DNA of 64,000 nt from Pigmentiphaga humi (GTDB lineage: Bacteria > Pseudomonadota > Gammaproteobacteria > Burkholderiales > Burkholderiaceae_B). Under the pieces are notes generated by a model. The model was not told the DNA's origin. It saw nothing but the letters and a program-made list of their open reading frames with translations, and ran no database searches. The stretch covers positions 1-64,000 of the forward strand of contig NZ_UWPJ01000016.1 of NCBI RefSeq assembly GCF_900606115.1. The letters run 5' to 3'. Below, in pieces: positions 36,773-45,428 of the stretch. Within the stretch, counting starts at the first letter, position 1, and the number at the start of each line of letters is the position of its first letter. The position numbers were made by a program, and so were the translations under genes.

Positions 36773-37753
36773 TCAGGCTTCGGGCTTGATGTTTTCCTTG
36801 CGCGCGAGCTCGTTCCAGCGGGCGAACTCGCTGCGGTTCCAGGCCGCGAACTCGGCATGGTTGCGTACCGAGACCTCGAAGCCGGCGGTCTGCAGGCGCT
36901 GGATGTTCTCGGGCATCCTGCCGCCCTTGACGATGGCGTCGCTGAGCTTGTCCAGATTGGCCTGCGGCGTGCCTACCGGCGCATAGGCGCCGAGCCAGCC
37001 GGTGGCGACGAAATCGGTCATGCCCAGCTCCTGCATCGTGGGCACGTCCGGCAGGGCCGCCGAGCGCTTGGCGCCGGTGACGGCGATCGCGCGCAGCGAA
37101 CCGGAGCGGATCAGCGCCGCCACGGACGGCAGGTTGGCGAACGAGACCTGGATGTCGCCGTTCTTCAGGCCGGTGATGATCTCGCCGCTGGAGCGATACG
37201 GGATGTGGACGAAATGCGTACCGGCGCGCTGGTTGAACAGCACCGACGTGAAATGCGCCAGCGTGCCGACGCCGTTGGAGCCGTAGTTGAGCTTGCCCAC
37301 CCGGGTCTTGCCGTAGGCGACCAGCTCCGGCAGCGTGCGCGCCTCGACGTCGCGCCCCACCACCAGCACGTTCATCAGCTCACAGAGCTGGGCGACGGGC
37401 ACGAAGTTCTGCTGCGGATCGATGGGCAGGTTGGGATTCAGGATGGTCGGCAGGATCAGGCCGCCCAGTCCGCCGGAAAGCAGCAGATGGCCGTCGTGGG
37501 GCTGCTGCAGGATGTACTGCTGCGCCACCGTGCCGGTGCCTCCGCCCTTGTTCTCGACGATGACGGGCTTGGCGGGAAACTCCTTGGCCAGAATGTCCGC
37601 CAGCACCCGCCCCAGCAGATCCGTAATGCCGCCGGGCGGATAGGGAACGACGACCTTCATCAGGCGATTCGGAAAGTCTTCCTGTGCCCAGGCTTTTCCC
37701 ATGGCGCCCATACCGGCGGCCAGACTCAGACACAGTACATCTCGGCGATTCAT
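36773..37753 (-). CDS. Bug-family periplasmic binding protein
   Basis: This 326-residue receptor has a twin-arginine-like signal (MNRRDVLCLSLAAGMGAMG, cleaved after KAWA). Family marks are VVPYPPGGITDLLGR, VIVENKGGGTG, DGHLLLSGGLGG and HIPYRSSGEI. AAAGGAG lies seven bases before the ATG. It is first gene of the cassette with the oxygenase and DUF1330 genes and is divergent from the LysR gene at 38005, its likely regulator. Confidence 0.93.
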   Translation of the reverse strand: MNRRDVLCLSLAAGMGAMGKAWAQEDFPNRLMKVVVPYPPGGITDLLGRVLADILAKEFPAKPVIVENKGGGTGTVAQQYILQQPHDGHLLLSGGLGGLILPTILNPNLPIDPQQNFVPVAQLCELMNVLVVGRDVEARTLPELVAYGKTRVGKLNYGSNGVGTLAHFTSVLFNQRAGTHFVHIPYRSSGEIITGLKNGDIQVSFANLPSVAALIRSGSLRAIAVTGAKRSAALPDVPTMQELGMTDFVATGWLGAYAPVGTPQANLDKLSDAIVKGGRMPENIQRLQTAGFEVSVRNHAEFAAWNRSEFARWNELARKENIKPEA

Positions 37754-37984
37754 CGACTTGCTCCTTTGCTACGAGTGCTTCCGGCCATCGCTGCAGCCCG
37801 TGCGCCACGCCCGACGGCCACGGGCCCCGCTGCGCGCGGGCGCTGTCGTAACATAGGGCGGCAACCGGGACGCGGCATGAGCCGGTCTTTTCCGGCTGCG
37901 CAGACCAGCCGGGGGGAACAACAAAGCGCGAAGACGAAGTTATCGGAAACGCCGGTGCCCTAAAAGCGACGTCTCATCATGAAT

Positions 37985-38003
37985 TCATTAGCAGGATTAA
38001 TGA
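37985..38003. promoter_or_regulatory. LysR-type site overlapping the LysR gene start
   Basis: TCATTA-GCAGGAT-TAATGA is a perfect inverted repeat containing ATTA-N7-TAAT, a T-N11-A LysR motif. It ends two bases before the LysR ATG at 38005. An adjoining palindrome, ATGAATTCAT, lies at 37979-37988. Both are in the divergent promoter shared with the Bug-oxygenase cassette. Confidence 0.5.
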
Positions 38004-38004
38004 C

Positions 38005-38895
38005 ATGCGCCGCAAGATTCCATCGCCCGCCATGCTCCAGGCGTTCGAACTGTCCGCACGCACGCTCAGCTTCACCCAGGCGGCCAGCTCGATGAGCCTG
38101 ACGCAGAGCGCCATCAGCCACCAGATCCAGGGGCTGGAGGAGTTCCTGGGCGTCAAGCTGTTCGAGCGCGTGCGCAAGCGCCTTCAACTCACGTCAGCGG
38201 GAGAAATCCTGCTGCTGCGCCTGACGCCCGCGCTCGATGCGCTGGAGTCGGCGATCATCGAGACCATCTCGACCGAGCCGGCCTACAGCGTGCTGCGCCT
38301 GGGCGTCGTACCCGCGGTCGCCGCGCAGTGGCTGATCCCGCGCCTGGGAGACCTCCAGCGCAAGCATCCCCGCCTCACGCTGAACCTGGTCACGCGCCTG
38401 CCCTTCAATTTCCACAACAACAGCCTGGATGCCGCCATCAACCTCGGCAACACCCGCTGGCCCGGTTCGCAGTCGGACTGGCTGATGGACGAACACATGG
38501 TGGTGGTCTGTAGTCCGGAGCTGGCGGCCTGTACGCTGCACGGCCCCGCCGACCTGCGGCGCGTGGACTTGCTGCAGATGACGCTGCGCCCGCATGCCTG
38601 GCGCGATTGGCTGACCGCCGGCGGCCTGCCTGTCGAAAACGCCACGCGCGGAATGAAATTCGAGTCGTTTTCTCTGGTGCTGCGCGCGGCAATGGAAGGC
38701 CTGGGCGCGGCCGTGGTGCCGCGCCTGCTGGTCGAGGAAGAACTGGCGGACGGCAGGCTGGTCTCGCCATTCGGACCGGTGGTCCGTTCGCAGATGTCGT
38801 ACTACCTGGTCTATCCGCCGGCCAACGCCGCGTTGCCGGCGCTGCAGACATTCCGCAGCTGGCTCCGCAGCCAGTCCGGCGCAGCCGGCGAATGA
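38005..38895 (+). CDS. LysR-family regulator (GcvA-like)
   Basis: This 296-residue LysR regulator has N-terminal PSPAMLQAFELSARTLSFTQA and SMSLTQSAISHQIQGLEEF, the pattern of the GcvA subgroup. Its effector domain includes DAAINLGNTRWPG and RAAMEGLGAAVVPRLLVEEE. It is divergent from the Bug-oxygenase-DUF1330 cassette, with a 251-bp intergenic region carrying a perfect LysR-type palindrome next to its start codon. Control of that cassette and of itself is inferred. Confidence 0.93.
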   Translation: MRRKIPSPAMLQAFELSARTLSFTQAASSMSLTQSAISHQIQGLEEFLGVKLFERVRKRLQLTSAGEILLLRLTPALDALESAIIETISTEPAYSVLRLGVVPAVAAQWLIPRLGDLQRKHPRLTLNLVTRLPFNFHNNSLDAAINLGNTRWPGSQSDWLMDEHMVVVCSPELAACTLHGPADLRRVDLLQMTLRPHAWRDWLTAGGLPVENATRGMKFESFSLVLRAAMEGLGAAVVPRLLVEEELADGRLVSPFGPVVRSQMSYYLVYPPANAALPALQTFRSWLRSQSGAAGE

Positions 38896-38946
38896 GCCGC
38901 TCGCCCCGATGCGCAGATTCGGCAGGGGCGGACGGGCATGGCCGGC

Positions 38947-39357
38947 CTACTGCTCCGACAGCGGCATGTCCGCCACGCCGGCATAGAACACGACCAGGAC
39001 CACCGGCTGCGCCCCCGTCACGCCCCGGTGGTAGCCGCCCACCATCTCGGGCAGCACGTCTCCCTGCCTGAGCAGCCGCTTTTCCCCGGTATCGCGCTTC
39101 TCGACCGTCAACTCGCCCGACAGCACATACGCCGCATTCGGCATCGGATGCGTATGCCAGGGCAAGGCCGAATTCGGCGCGATCGTGATTTTCAGAATCG
39201 TCAGGCGCGGCGCTCCCGCCGGATAACCCGCATAAGCCTGCCCGTCCCACGACGCGCTGCTCTCGAGCAGCTTCTCCACCTGCACGCCGGTCGTCTCCGC
39301 AGCAGCCACCGCCCCCGCGAACAACAACCCCGCCAACCCCCAGGCCCATCTCCTCAC
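38947..39357 (-). CDS. Periplasmic cupin domain protein
   Basis: This 136-residue protein has a signal peptide (WGLAGLLFAGAVAAA) and one cupin_2 barrel. LPWHTHPMPNAAYVLSGEL supplies two metal-binding histidines, and GDVLPEMVGGYHRGV supplies the last. No enzyme activity can be named. It is a single gene, convergent with the LysR gene; repeat copy D lies between it and the class II aldolase gene upstream. Confidence 0.85.
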   Translation of the reverse strand: MRRWAWGLAGLLFAGAVAAAETTGVQVEKLLESSASWDGQAYAGYPAGAPRLTILKITIAPNSALPWHTHPMPNAAYVLSGELTVEKRDTGEKRLLRQGDVLPEMVGGYHRGVTGAQPVVLVVFYAGVADMPLSEQ

Positions 39358-39433
39358 GATTTCCCCTCTTGTCTCATGTCGACCTCGCGCACCATACCAC
39401 CGCCCCTTCCCCGAAGCTCGTTGGGGTTTAACC

Positions 39434-39512
39434 CAGGAAACCGCGGATCCGGCTCCGCCGGTCCGCCGGTTTCGCCCCCTGGGGGGCGCGCGTAAGCGCG
39501 TAGGGGGGGGCT
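39434..39512 (+). repeat. Dispersed palindromic element, copy D
   Basis: A well-preserved copy with GCGGATCCGGC / GCCGGTCCGC arms, CCCCCTGGGGGG and GCGCGCGTAAGCGCG, ending GGGGGGGGCT. The TAG stop codon of the class II aldolase gene (39511-39513) overlaps its last two bases. Confidence 0.85.
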
Positions 39513-40212
39513 ACACCTCTTCACACCACAGATCCCAACACCGCTTGAGCTGCCCGCGATTCGACTCGGTCGCCAGGTCGGACTCGGTTTCCGACAGATG
39601 GCGCACGTTGCGCGACAGCTGCATGGCGCCCAGCTGTATCCCTGCGTTGGCCTCGGCATAGACCGCGCGGTAGACCGCCTCTTCCAGGCTGCCGCCGACC
39701 ATGGTCGAACCGTGGCCCGTCATCAGCACGGCGCTGGCCGGGCCCAGGGTGTCGGCCAGGTGGCGGCCCAGTTCGTGGTCGCTGATCAGCATGTCGGTCT
39801 CGCGGCCGGAAGCTTCGCGGATGTCGAAGCGCGCCACGCGGGTCAGAAAGCCCGCCATGTGGTACATGGGACGCAGCTGCACGTCGGTTGCGCCTATCGT
39901 GATCATGGCGGCGGAATGGCTGTGGACGACGGCCTGCACGTCCGGACGCGCGCGGTAGATTTCGCCGTGGATGAAGCGCTCCAGGTAGAGCCGGCGGGTA
40001 TCGCCTCCCACCGGGTTGGACTCGGCGTCCAGCTCGACGATGTCGGCCTCGGTCACCAGCTTGGGCGCGCGGTTGCACGAAAGCAGGTAGTGCCCGGGGT
40101 TTTCCGGATGACGGCAGCTCACGTGGCCGAAGCCATCGACGACGCCTTTCAGGTAGAGGATGCGGTTGGCCCGCGCGAGGTTGCGCCGCGCTTCCAGCAC
40201 GATATCGCTCAT
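39511..40212 (-). CDS. Class II aldolase/adducin family protein
   Basis: This 233-residue zinc aldolase-like enzyme has zinc ligands His97 and His99 (VVHSHSAAM) and His167 (LMTGHGSTMVG). Glu84 in FIHGEIYRARP is the likely catalytic base, as in fuculose-phosphate aldolase. Related enzymes act on phosphorylated or acidic sugars, or as decarboxylases and hydratases in aromatic pathways. It is divergent from the Bug gene at 40394, with a LysR-type site between them. The substrate is not deducible. Confidence 0.88.
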   Translation of the reverse strand: MSDIVLEARRNLARANRILYLKGVVDGFGHVSCRHPENPGHYLLSCNRAPKLVTEADIVELDAESNPVGGDTRRLYLERFIHGEIYRARPDVQAVVHSHSAAMITIGATDVQLRPMYHMAGFLTRVARFDIREASGRETDMLISDHELGRHLADTLGPASAVLMTGHGSTMVGGSLEEAVYRAVYAEANAGIQLGAMQLSRNVRHLSETESDLATESNRGQLKRCWDLWCEEV

Positions 40213-40289
40213 GAGTGTTCTCCGTCGGTTCTGCTATTCATGGATGAGGGCCGCGAATCGGCCGCCAGTATTGTGCACTCCAAACAGGC

Positions 40290-40304
40290 ATCAATATTTT
40301 TGAT
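40290..40304. promoter_or_regulatory. LysR-type T-N11-A palindrome in the aldolase/Bug promoter
   Basis: ATCAA-TATTT-TTGAT is a perfect 15-bp inverted repeat with the T-N11-A spacing of LysR sites. A second ATCAATA lies at 40312-40318, 22 bp away or two helical turns. The 181-bp divergent region is A+T-rich. The LysR gene at 41355-42278 is the nearest candidate regulator. Confidence 0.5.
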
Positions 40305-40393
40305 TTTCATCATCAATAAACACGATTTCATTCGGCATTCGCCTGTGAAATACTCTTCGGCGATAAAAAGCCCAATTCCTCCGGAGGCCCCCC

Positions 40394-41368
40394 ATGCGTC
40401 TTGCTCCCCTCGCCCGCTCTCTCGCCCTGCTCGGCGGCCTGGCCGCCCTTGCGCCCTGCCATGCCGCGGCCGCCGCCGACGCCTGGCCCAGCCGCGCGAT
40501 CACCTTCATCGTGCCTTCCTCCCCCGGCGGCGGCACCGATATCTACGCCCGCCTGCTGGCCGAAGGCGTGAGCAAGGAAATCAAACAGACCGTGGTGGTC
40601 GAGAACAAGCCCGGCGCCAGCGGCAACATCGGCGCGGCTGCCGCGGCGCGCGCCGCGGGCGACGGCTATACCTTCCTGGTCTCGGCCACGCCCGCCATTG
40701 CGGTCAACCCCTACCTCTACAAGAACCTGCCCTACGACGCCGATAAGGATCTCGTGCCGGTGGCGCGCGGCGTCGATGCCCCGCTGGTCTACGTCGTTCC
40801 GCCCAACTCGCGCTACAAGAGCCTGGACGACATCCTGGCCGCGGGCAAGCGCGACCCCAACAAGCTCTCCTTCGGCTCCGCCGGCCACGGTTCGCCCACC
40901 TACCTGGGCGTGAAGGTCATGGAGGAGAAAACCGGCGCGGCCTTCATCCACGTTCCCTACAAGGGGATGGCGCCCACCATCCAGGATTTCATCGGCGGCC
41001 GCCTGGATTTCCTGCAATCGGACGTCGCCTCGGTGCTGCCCCAGATCAAGGCCGGCAAGGCCATCCCGCTGGCCATCAGCGCCAAATCGCCGCTCTTCCC
41101 CAAAGTGCCGGTCTGGACCGACAAGGGCCTGCCCGACGTGCCGCAATCGTTCAGCGTGATGGCCCCGGCCGGCACGCCCGGCGCCGTCATCGAGAAGATG
41201 AGCCAGATCGTGGTGAAGGCAATGGAAGAACCGTCGGTCAAGCAGCGCCTGATCGAGCAGGGCTATATCCCGGTCTCCGATACCCCCGCGAAGTTCAGCC
41301 AGCAGTTGAAAGCCGAGCGCGCCATGTGGAAATCGCTGATCGAGCGCAACAACATCACGGTCGAATAA
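40394..41368 (+). CDS. Bug-family periplasmic binding protein
   Basis: This 324-residue receptor has a signal peptide ending CHAAAAA before DAWPSRAI. Family marks are [41 protein letters not shown] and HVPYKGMAPT. It is divergent from the class II aldolase gene, and its 3' end overlaps the convergent LysR gene by 14 bp. Ligand unknown; it is probably the compound processed by the aldolase-like enzyme. Confidence 0.93.
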   Translation: MRLAPLARSLALLGGLAALAPCHAAAAADAWPSRAITFIVPSSPGGGTDIYARLLAEGVSKEIKQTVVVENKPGASGNIGAAAAARAAGDGYTFLVSATPAIAVNPYLYKNLPYDADKDLVPVARGVDAPLVYVVPPNSRYKSLDDILAAGKRDPNKLSFGSAGHGSPTYLGVKVMEEKTGAAFIHVPYKGMAPTIQDFIGGRLDFLQSDVASVLPQIKAGKAIPLAISAKSPLFPKVPVWTDKGLPDVPQSFSVMAPAGTPGAVIEKMSQIVVKAMEEPSVKQRLIEQGYIPVSDTPAKFSQQLKAERAMWKSLIERNNITVE

Positions 41369-42278
41369 GCGCCTGCGGCGGCGCGCCGCCCTGCACGATG
41401 CGGGCCAGCACCCTGCGCAGCCACCGCGCCCCGGCATCCTTGCGGTGCCGCGGGTGCCAGTGCTGGTGCACCACGTAGGACGGGGATTCGAACGGCAACT
41501 CCACCTCCATCAAGGGGGCGAACCGCATCAAGGCCCGGCTGAGCCGGGCCGGCACCACCGCCACCAGGTCGCTATCGGCCAGCAGGTGCTCGATGCCCGC
41601 GAAACTCGATTGCTCCAGGCGGATATCGGGCCGGGCGCCCAGCTTGTCTTCGGCATGCTCTTCCCAGCGCTGCCGGTTGCGTCCGCGGCTCGCCACCGAC
41701 AGATGCGGCAGCCGCAGGAATTCGGCCACGGCCATGCCCGGCCGCAGCGCGGGATGGCCGATGCGCGCCAGGCACACGTAGTGCTCGCGGTACAGGCGCT
41801 GGCGGATGACGCTCCGGCCCATGGTCGGCACATGCCCCAGCACCAGGTCGAGCGTGCCCGACTCCAGATGCCACGGCGTCTCCGTGGTGATCTCGATCTG
41901 CTCCAGGCTGACGCGCGGCGCATCGCTGGCCAGGACGGCCCGCAGCCCCGGCATCAGCACATAGACCCCGACCTCGCTCATCGCCACCCGGAAACGCCGC
42001 TCGGTGCAGGCCGGATCGAACGCGTCCCCGTCCAGCGTACTGGCCTGCAGCAGGAACTGCGCCTCTTTCAGCGCGGGATAGATGGATTCCGCCTTGACCG
42101 TGGGCCGCATCCCCACGCCCGTGCGCACGAACAGATCGTCCTGATAGATCGCGCGCAACCGCGCCAGCGCCATGCTGACCGTGGACGGATTCAAGCCCAG
42201 CCGCGTCGCCACCCGGGCAATGCCGCCCAGTTCGAACAAGGCCGTAAAGATGCTGACCTGCTTGTAATCCGGAACCAT
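41355..42278 (-). CDS. LysR-family transcriptional regulator
   Basis: This 307-residue LysR protein resembles the NahR/NodD-like group, with the winged helix IARVATRLGLNPSTVSMALARL and YQDDLFVRTGVGMRPT. The effector domain carries LVLGHVPTMGRSVIRQRLYREHYVCLARIGHP. It converges on the Bug gene with a 14-bp overlap. The likely target is the aldolase/Bug divergent promoter, which holds a T-N11-A palindrome. Repeat copy E lies upstream of it. Confidence 0.92.
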   Translation of the reverse strand: MVPDYKQVSIFTALFELGGIARVATRLGLNPSTVSMALARLRAIYQDDLFVRTGVGMRPTVKAESIYPALKEAQFLLQASTLDGDAFDPACTERRFRVAMSEVGVYVLMPGLRAVLASDAPRVSLEQIEITTETPWHLESGTLDLVLGHVPTMGRSVIRQRLYREHYVCLARIGHPALRPGMAVAEFLRLPHLSVASRGRNRQRWEEHAEDKLGARPDIRLEQSSFAGIEHLLADSDLVAVVPARLSRALMRFAPLMEVELPFESPSYVVHQHWHPRHRKDAGARWLRRVLARIVQGGAPPQALIRP

Positions 42279-42322
42279 TTCCCCCCTATTCGCTGACGCG
42301 TGCCAAGCGACATGTTTACCAC

Positions 42323-42397
42323 GGGCACCGCGGATCCGGCTTTGCCGGTCCGCCAGTGCCGCCCCCTGGGGGGCGCGCGAAGCGCGTAGGGGGGGTC
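42323..42397 (+). repeat. Dispersed palindromic element, copy E
   Basis: A full copy with GCGGATCCGGC / GCCGGTCCGC arms around a TTT loop, then CCCCCTGGGGGG and GCGCGCGAAGCGCG. It ends 6 bp before the stop codon of the Bug gene at 42404. Confidence 0.85.
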
Positions 42398-42403
42398 CTC
42401 CTA

Positions 42404-43378
42404 CTACTCGATGTTCAGGCTGCGGATGAACGGGACCCAGGCGGCGCGCTCCTTGCGTTCGAAGTCGGCGGCCTGGGCGGGGGTGGAGGGGCCGAGCAGT
42501 TCGGCAGTCTGCGCCTGGGCGAACTGTTTCACCTGCGGGTCGGCCAGTGCGCGGTTCAAGGCGTCGTTGAGCTTGGCGACGACCTCCTTGGGAGTGCGCG
42601 CGGGCACGAACAGGTTGTTCCAGGTATAGCCCTTGAAGGCCGACATGCCGGCTTCGGCGAAGGTGGGCACGTTCGGCGTGGTGGCGCCGCGCTGGCCGAT
42701 GCCGTTCGCCAGGACCTTGACCTTGCCCTGCTCCACCAGTCCGGCCATGCTGGGCAGGGTTACTAGCATCATGTCCACCCGGCCGGCGGCGAGGTCGGCG
42801 GCCGCGGCCGCAGCGCCCTTGTAGGGCACGTGCAGCATGTCCACGCCCGCCTGCTGCGCGAAGGCCGCGCCGGCGATATGGTTGATGGACCCGACGCCGC
42901 TGGACGAATAGGTCAGGTGCTGGGCCTTGCTCTCCTTGGCCAGCTTGACCAGGTCGGCCAGCGAACCGGGACCGTCGGCCCGGACGGCCAGCGCCAGCGG
43001 CGTGCGCGACACCAGGCCGATCGGCGCCAGGTCGCGGTCCACGTCGAAGGGCAGCGTTTTCTGCAGGCCGACGTTCATCACCAGCTGGGAACTGGTCCCC
43101 AGCCCCACGGTATAGCCGTCGGGCGCCGCCTTGGCCACGTAGTCGGTCCCGACCACGCCGCCGGCGCCCGGCTTGTTCTCCACCACGACCGGCTGGCCCA
43201 GGTAGGTATACATGGTCTTGGCGAGCTCGCGCGCCATGGCGTCGTTCACGCTGCCCGGCCCGAAGGCGACGATCAGGCGGATGGGACGGGAAGGATAGGC
43301 TTGCTGCGCCTGGGAAACGGCGGGCAGGCAGGCCAGCATGGCGAGCGCCAGGCCGGAAAGGGAAAGCGATTTCGACAT
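42404..43378 (-). CDS. Bug-family periplasmic binding protein
   Basis: This 324-residue receptor has a signal peptide ending AVSQA before QQAYPSRPI. Marks are VAFGPGSVNDAMAR, VVVENKPGAGGVVG, PDGYTVGLGTSSQ and HVPYKGAAAAAADL. It starts 8 bp after the stop of a second Bug gene, so the two are expressed together, which suggests paralogues with different ligand preferences. No membrane components are nearby. Repeat copy E follows its stop codon. Confidence 0.93.
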   Translation of the reverse strand: MSKSLSLSGLALAMLACLPAVSQAQQAYPSRPIRLIVAFGPGSVNDAMARELAKTMYTYLGQPVVVENKPGAGGVVGTDYVAKAAPDGYTVGLGTSSQLVMNVGLQKTLPFDVDRDLAPIGLVSRTPLALAVRADGPGSLADLVKLAKESKAQHLTYSSSGVGSINHIAGAAFAQQAGVDMLHVPYKGAAAAAADLAAGRVDMMLVTLPSMAGLVEQGKVKVLANGIGQRGATTPNVPTFAEAGMSAFKGYTWNNLFVPARTPKEVVAKLNDALNRALADPQVKQFAQAQTAELLGPSTPAQAADFERKERAAWVPFIRSLNIE

Positions 43379-43386
43379 GGCGGCTC

Positions 43387-44400
43387 CTATTCGGGCTGTA
43401 TGCCCAGGTCTGCGATGGTGCGGGTCCAGCGTTCGCGGTCCTCGACGAGCGCTTCCTTGAAGCGTGTCGGCGAGAGCCCCGGATACTCCAGTCCCATGCT
43501 GTCCAGCTGCTGTTCGACGTCGGGCTGGCGCATGATGCGGTCGATATCGCGCCACAGCTTGTCGCGTATGCCGGCCGGCAAGCCCTTGGGGCCCAGCACG
43601 CCGTACCAGTTGACCACCTTGAAGCCCTTGAGCGTCTCGCCCACGGTGGGCACGTCGGGCAGGATGCGCGCCCGCTTCTCTTCGGTCACGGCGAGCAGCC
43701 GCAGCTTGCCGGACTTCACGTGCGGCAGCAGCAGCGACGTGCCTCCCGCGAACAGTTGGGTCTCGCCTTGCAGCAGGGAGGTCACCGCCGGGCCGCCGCC
43801 CTTGTAGGGCACGTGCAGCAGCTCGATGCCGGCCGTCCGGGCCAGCGAGGCGATGGCCAGGTGGTTGATGCTGCCGATCCCGCCCGAACCGTAGGCGATC
43901 TTGCCCGGGTTGGCCTTGGCATAGGCCAGCAGCGAAGGCAGGTCCTTGAACGGCGAGGAAGCCTGCACGGCAATCGCCGTGGTGGCGTAGACCAGCATGG
44001 ACACCGGTTCGAAATCGCCGACCGGATCGAACGGCAGCTTGCGGTACAGCGCGCCGGACATGGCGTGGGTCGAAACGCCGCCGACTTCCAGCGTATAGCC
44101 GTCGGCGGCCGCGCGCGCCACGGCGGCCGCGCCTATGGTCCCGCCCGCGCCGGGCAGGTTTTCCACGACCACGGGCTGGCCGGCGTCGGGCAGCAGCTGG
44201 CGTCCGACGATGCGGGCCAGGATGTCGGTGGTGCCGCCCGCGGCGAAGGAAGAAATCATCCGGATCGCACGGTCGGGATAGGCCGCCACCGCGTCCTTGG
44301 CCGCGGCGTGTGCGGACGGCAGCGCGGCGCAGGCCGCCAAGGCCAGCAGGGCGCGGCGCGAAATCGGCATCGCGCGGAGCGCGTGCGCGGGGGATGTCAT
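43387..44400 (-). CDS. Bug-family periplasmic binding protein
   Basis: This is a 337-residue receptor. The signal is twin-arginine-like (PISRRALLALAACAALP). The ATG at 44400 is chosen because GGAGGAG lies six bases upstream, although an internal Met at residue 11 would give a more usual signal length. Marks are ISSFAAGGTTDILAR, VVVENLPGAGG, ADGYTLEVGG and HVPYKGGGPAV. It is first of a tandem Bug pair and divergent from the IclR gene, whose candidate operator lies in the 239-bp region between them. Confidence 0.92.
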   Translation of the reverse strand: MTSPAHALRAMPISRRALLALAACAALPSAHAAAKDAVAAYPDRAIRMISSFAAGGTTDILARIVGRQLLPDAGQPVVVENLPGAGGTIGAAAVARAAADGYTLEVGGVSTHAMSGALYRKLPFDPVGDFEPVSMLVYATTAIAVQASSPFKDLPSLLAYAKANPGKIAYGSGGIGSINHLAIASLARTAGIELLHVPYKGGGPAVTSLLQGETQLFAGGTSLLLPHVKSGKLRLLAVTEEKRARILPDVPTVGETLKGFKVVNWYGVLGPKGLPAGIRDKLWRDIDRIMRQPDVEQQLDSMGLEYPGLSPTRFKEALVEDRERWTRTIADLGIQPE

Positions 44401-44528
44401 TTCGGTCTCCTCCCGGAGGAAATAAGGGGGCCGGACCGCGGGAATGCGTCCGGGATGCCGCCTCTACGGACGGATCGGGCGCAGTATGCTGCCGTGGGCC
44501 GGGACGCGGCGCTTTCCCCGCACGATCG

Positions 44529-44543
44529 TTCCGCACGGCGGAA
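44529..44543. promoter_or_regulatory. Candidate IclR operator, site 1
   Basis: TTCCGC-ACG-GCGGAA is a perfect 15-bp palindrome in the divergent region between the tandem Bug genes and the IclR gene. A second TTCCG-N5-CGGAA palindrome occurs at 45421-45435, after the IclR coding sequence, supporting a shared binding protein. Confidence 0.55.
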
Positions 44544-44639
44544 TCCGGCCCCGCACCAGGCCGTCCGGAACGCTATGATCGAACCGGCGCGGGGCCGCGC
44601 GAGCCCAGGCCCCGGAACACAACCAAGGAGACGGACCCG

Positions 44640-45428
44640 ATGTCCACGACAGGCGTCATCGGCCCGGTCGTACGTGCGCTGCACGTGCTGCGGGCGCTCA
44701 ATCACGCGCCGCAGAGCACGCTGCAGGCCTTGCATGCCGCCACCGGACTGCCCAAATCGACGGTGCACCGCCTGCTGATGACGCTCAAGAGCGAAGGCTA
44801 TGTGCGCGCGGACGTCGTCAAGGGCACGTACGCGCTGACCGAGAAAGTGCGCTGCCTGAGCGAAGGCTTTTCCGAACCCGACCAGGTGGTGGAAGTCGGC
44901 GCTCCCATCCTGCTCAGGAACACCCGCAATACCGGCCTGCCGCTGGCCATCGGCACGCTCGAGCGCGGCCACGTCGTGGTCCGCTACAGCTCCATGCCCT
45001 ACAGCCCCATCGGCTCGGAGCACACGACGGTCGGGCACATCCACGACCTGGTCCACTCCGGCATGGGGCAGGCCTTCCTGGCGTTCTGCGGCGAAGCCGA
45101 GCGCGAGCGCCTGATGCAATGGATGCAGGCCACCATTCCCGACCCCGCCGGATGGCCGCAGATCGAACGCGACATCGAACGCAATCTCGCCGCCACGCGC
45201 AAGCGCGGCTACGGACTGCGCAAAGGATCGGGCCGCGGCTCCAGCACCACGCTGGCCGTGCCCATCGAGCACGACGAACGCGTGCTGGGCGTGCTGTCGC
45301 TGACCACTTTCGGCGCGCTGCTCACCCCCGAGCGCCTGCACGAATGCCTGGGGCTGCTGGCGCAGACCCGCGGCGAGATCACCGCGGCCCTGGCCGCGCG
45401 GCAAGAACGCGGGCAGCGCATTCCGTAG
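44640..45428 (+). CDS. IclR-family transcriptional regulator
   Basis: This 262-residue IclR regulator has a winged helix (QSTLQALHAATGLPKSTVHRLL, about residues 27-48) and a C-terminal effector domain (about 80-255) with SGMGQAFLAF and GSSTTLAVPIEH. The ATG at 44640 follows AAGGAG; the long upstream open frame is rejected. It lies between the tandem Bug genes (divergent) and a fumarylacetoacetase-family gene (same direction). Matching palindromes in both flanking regions suggest it controls both. Confidence 0.93.
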   Translation: MSTTGVIGPVVRALHVLRALNHAPQSTLQALHAATGLPKSTVHRLLMTLKSEGYVRADVVKGTYALTEKVRCLSEGFSEPDQVVEVGAPILLRNTRNTGLPLAIGTLERGHVVVRYSSMPYSPIGSEHTTVGHIHDLVHSGMGQAFLAFCGEAERERLMQWMQATIPDPAGWPQIERDIERNLAATRKRGYGLRKGSGRGSSTTLAVPIEHDERVLGVLSLTTFGALLTPERLHECLGLLAQTRGEITAALAARQERGQRIP

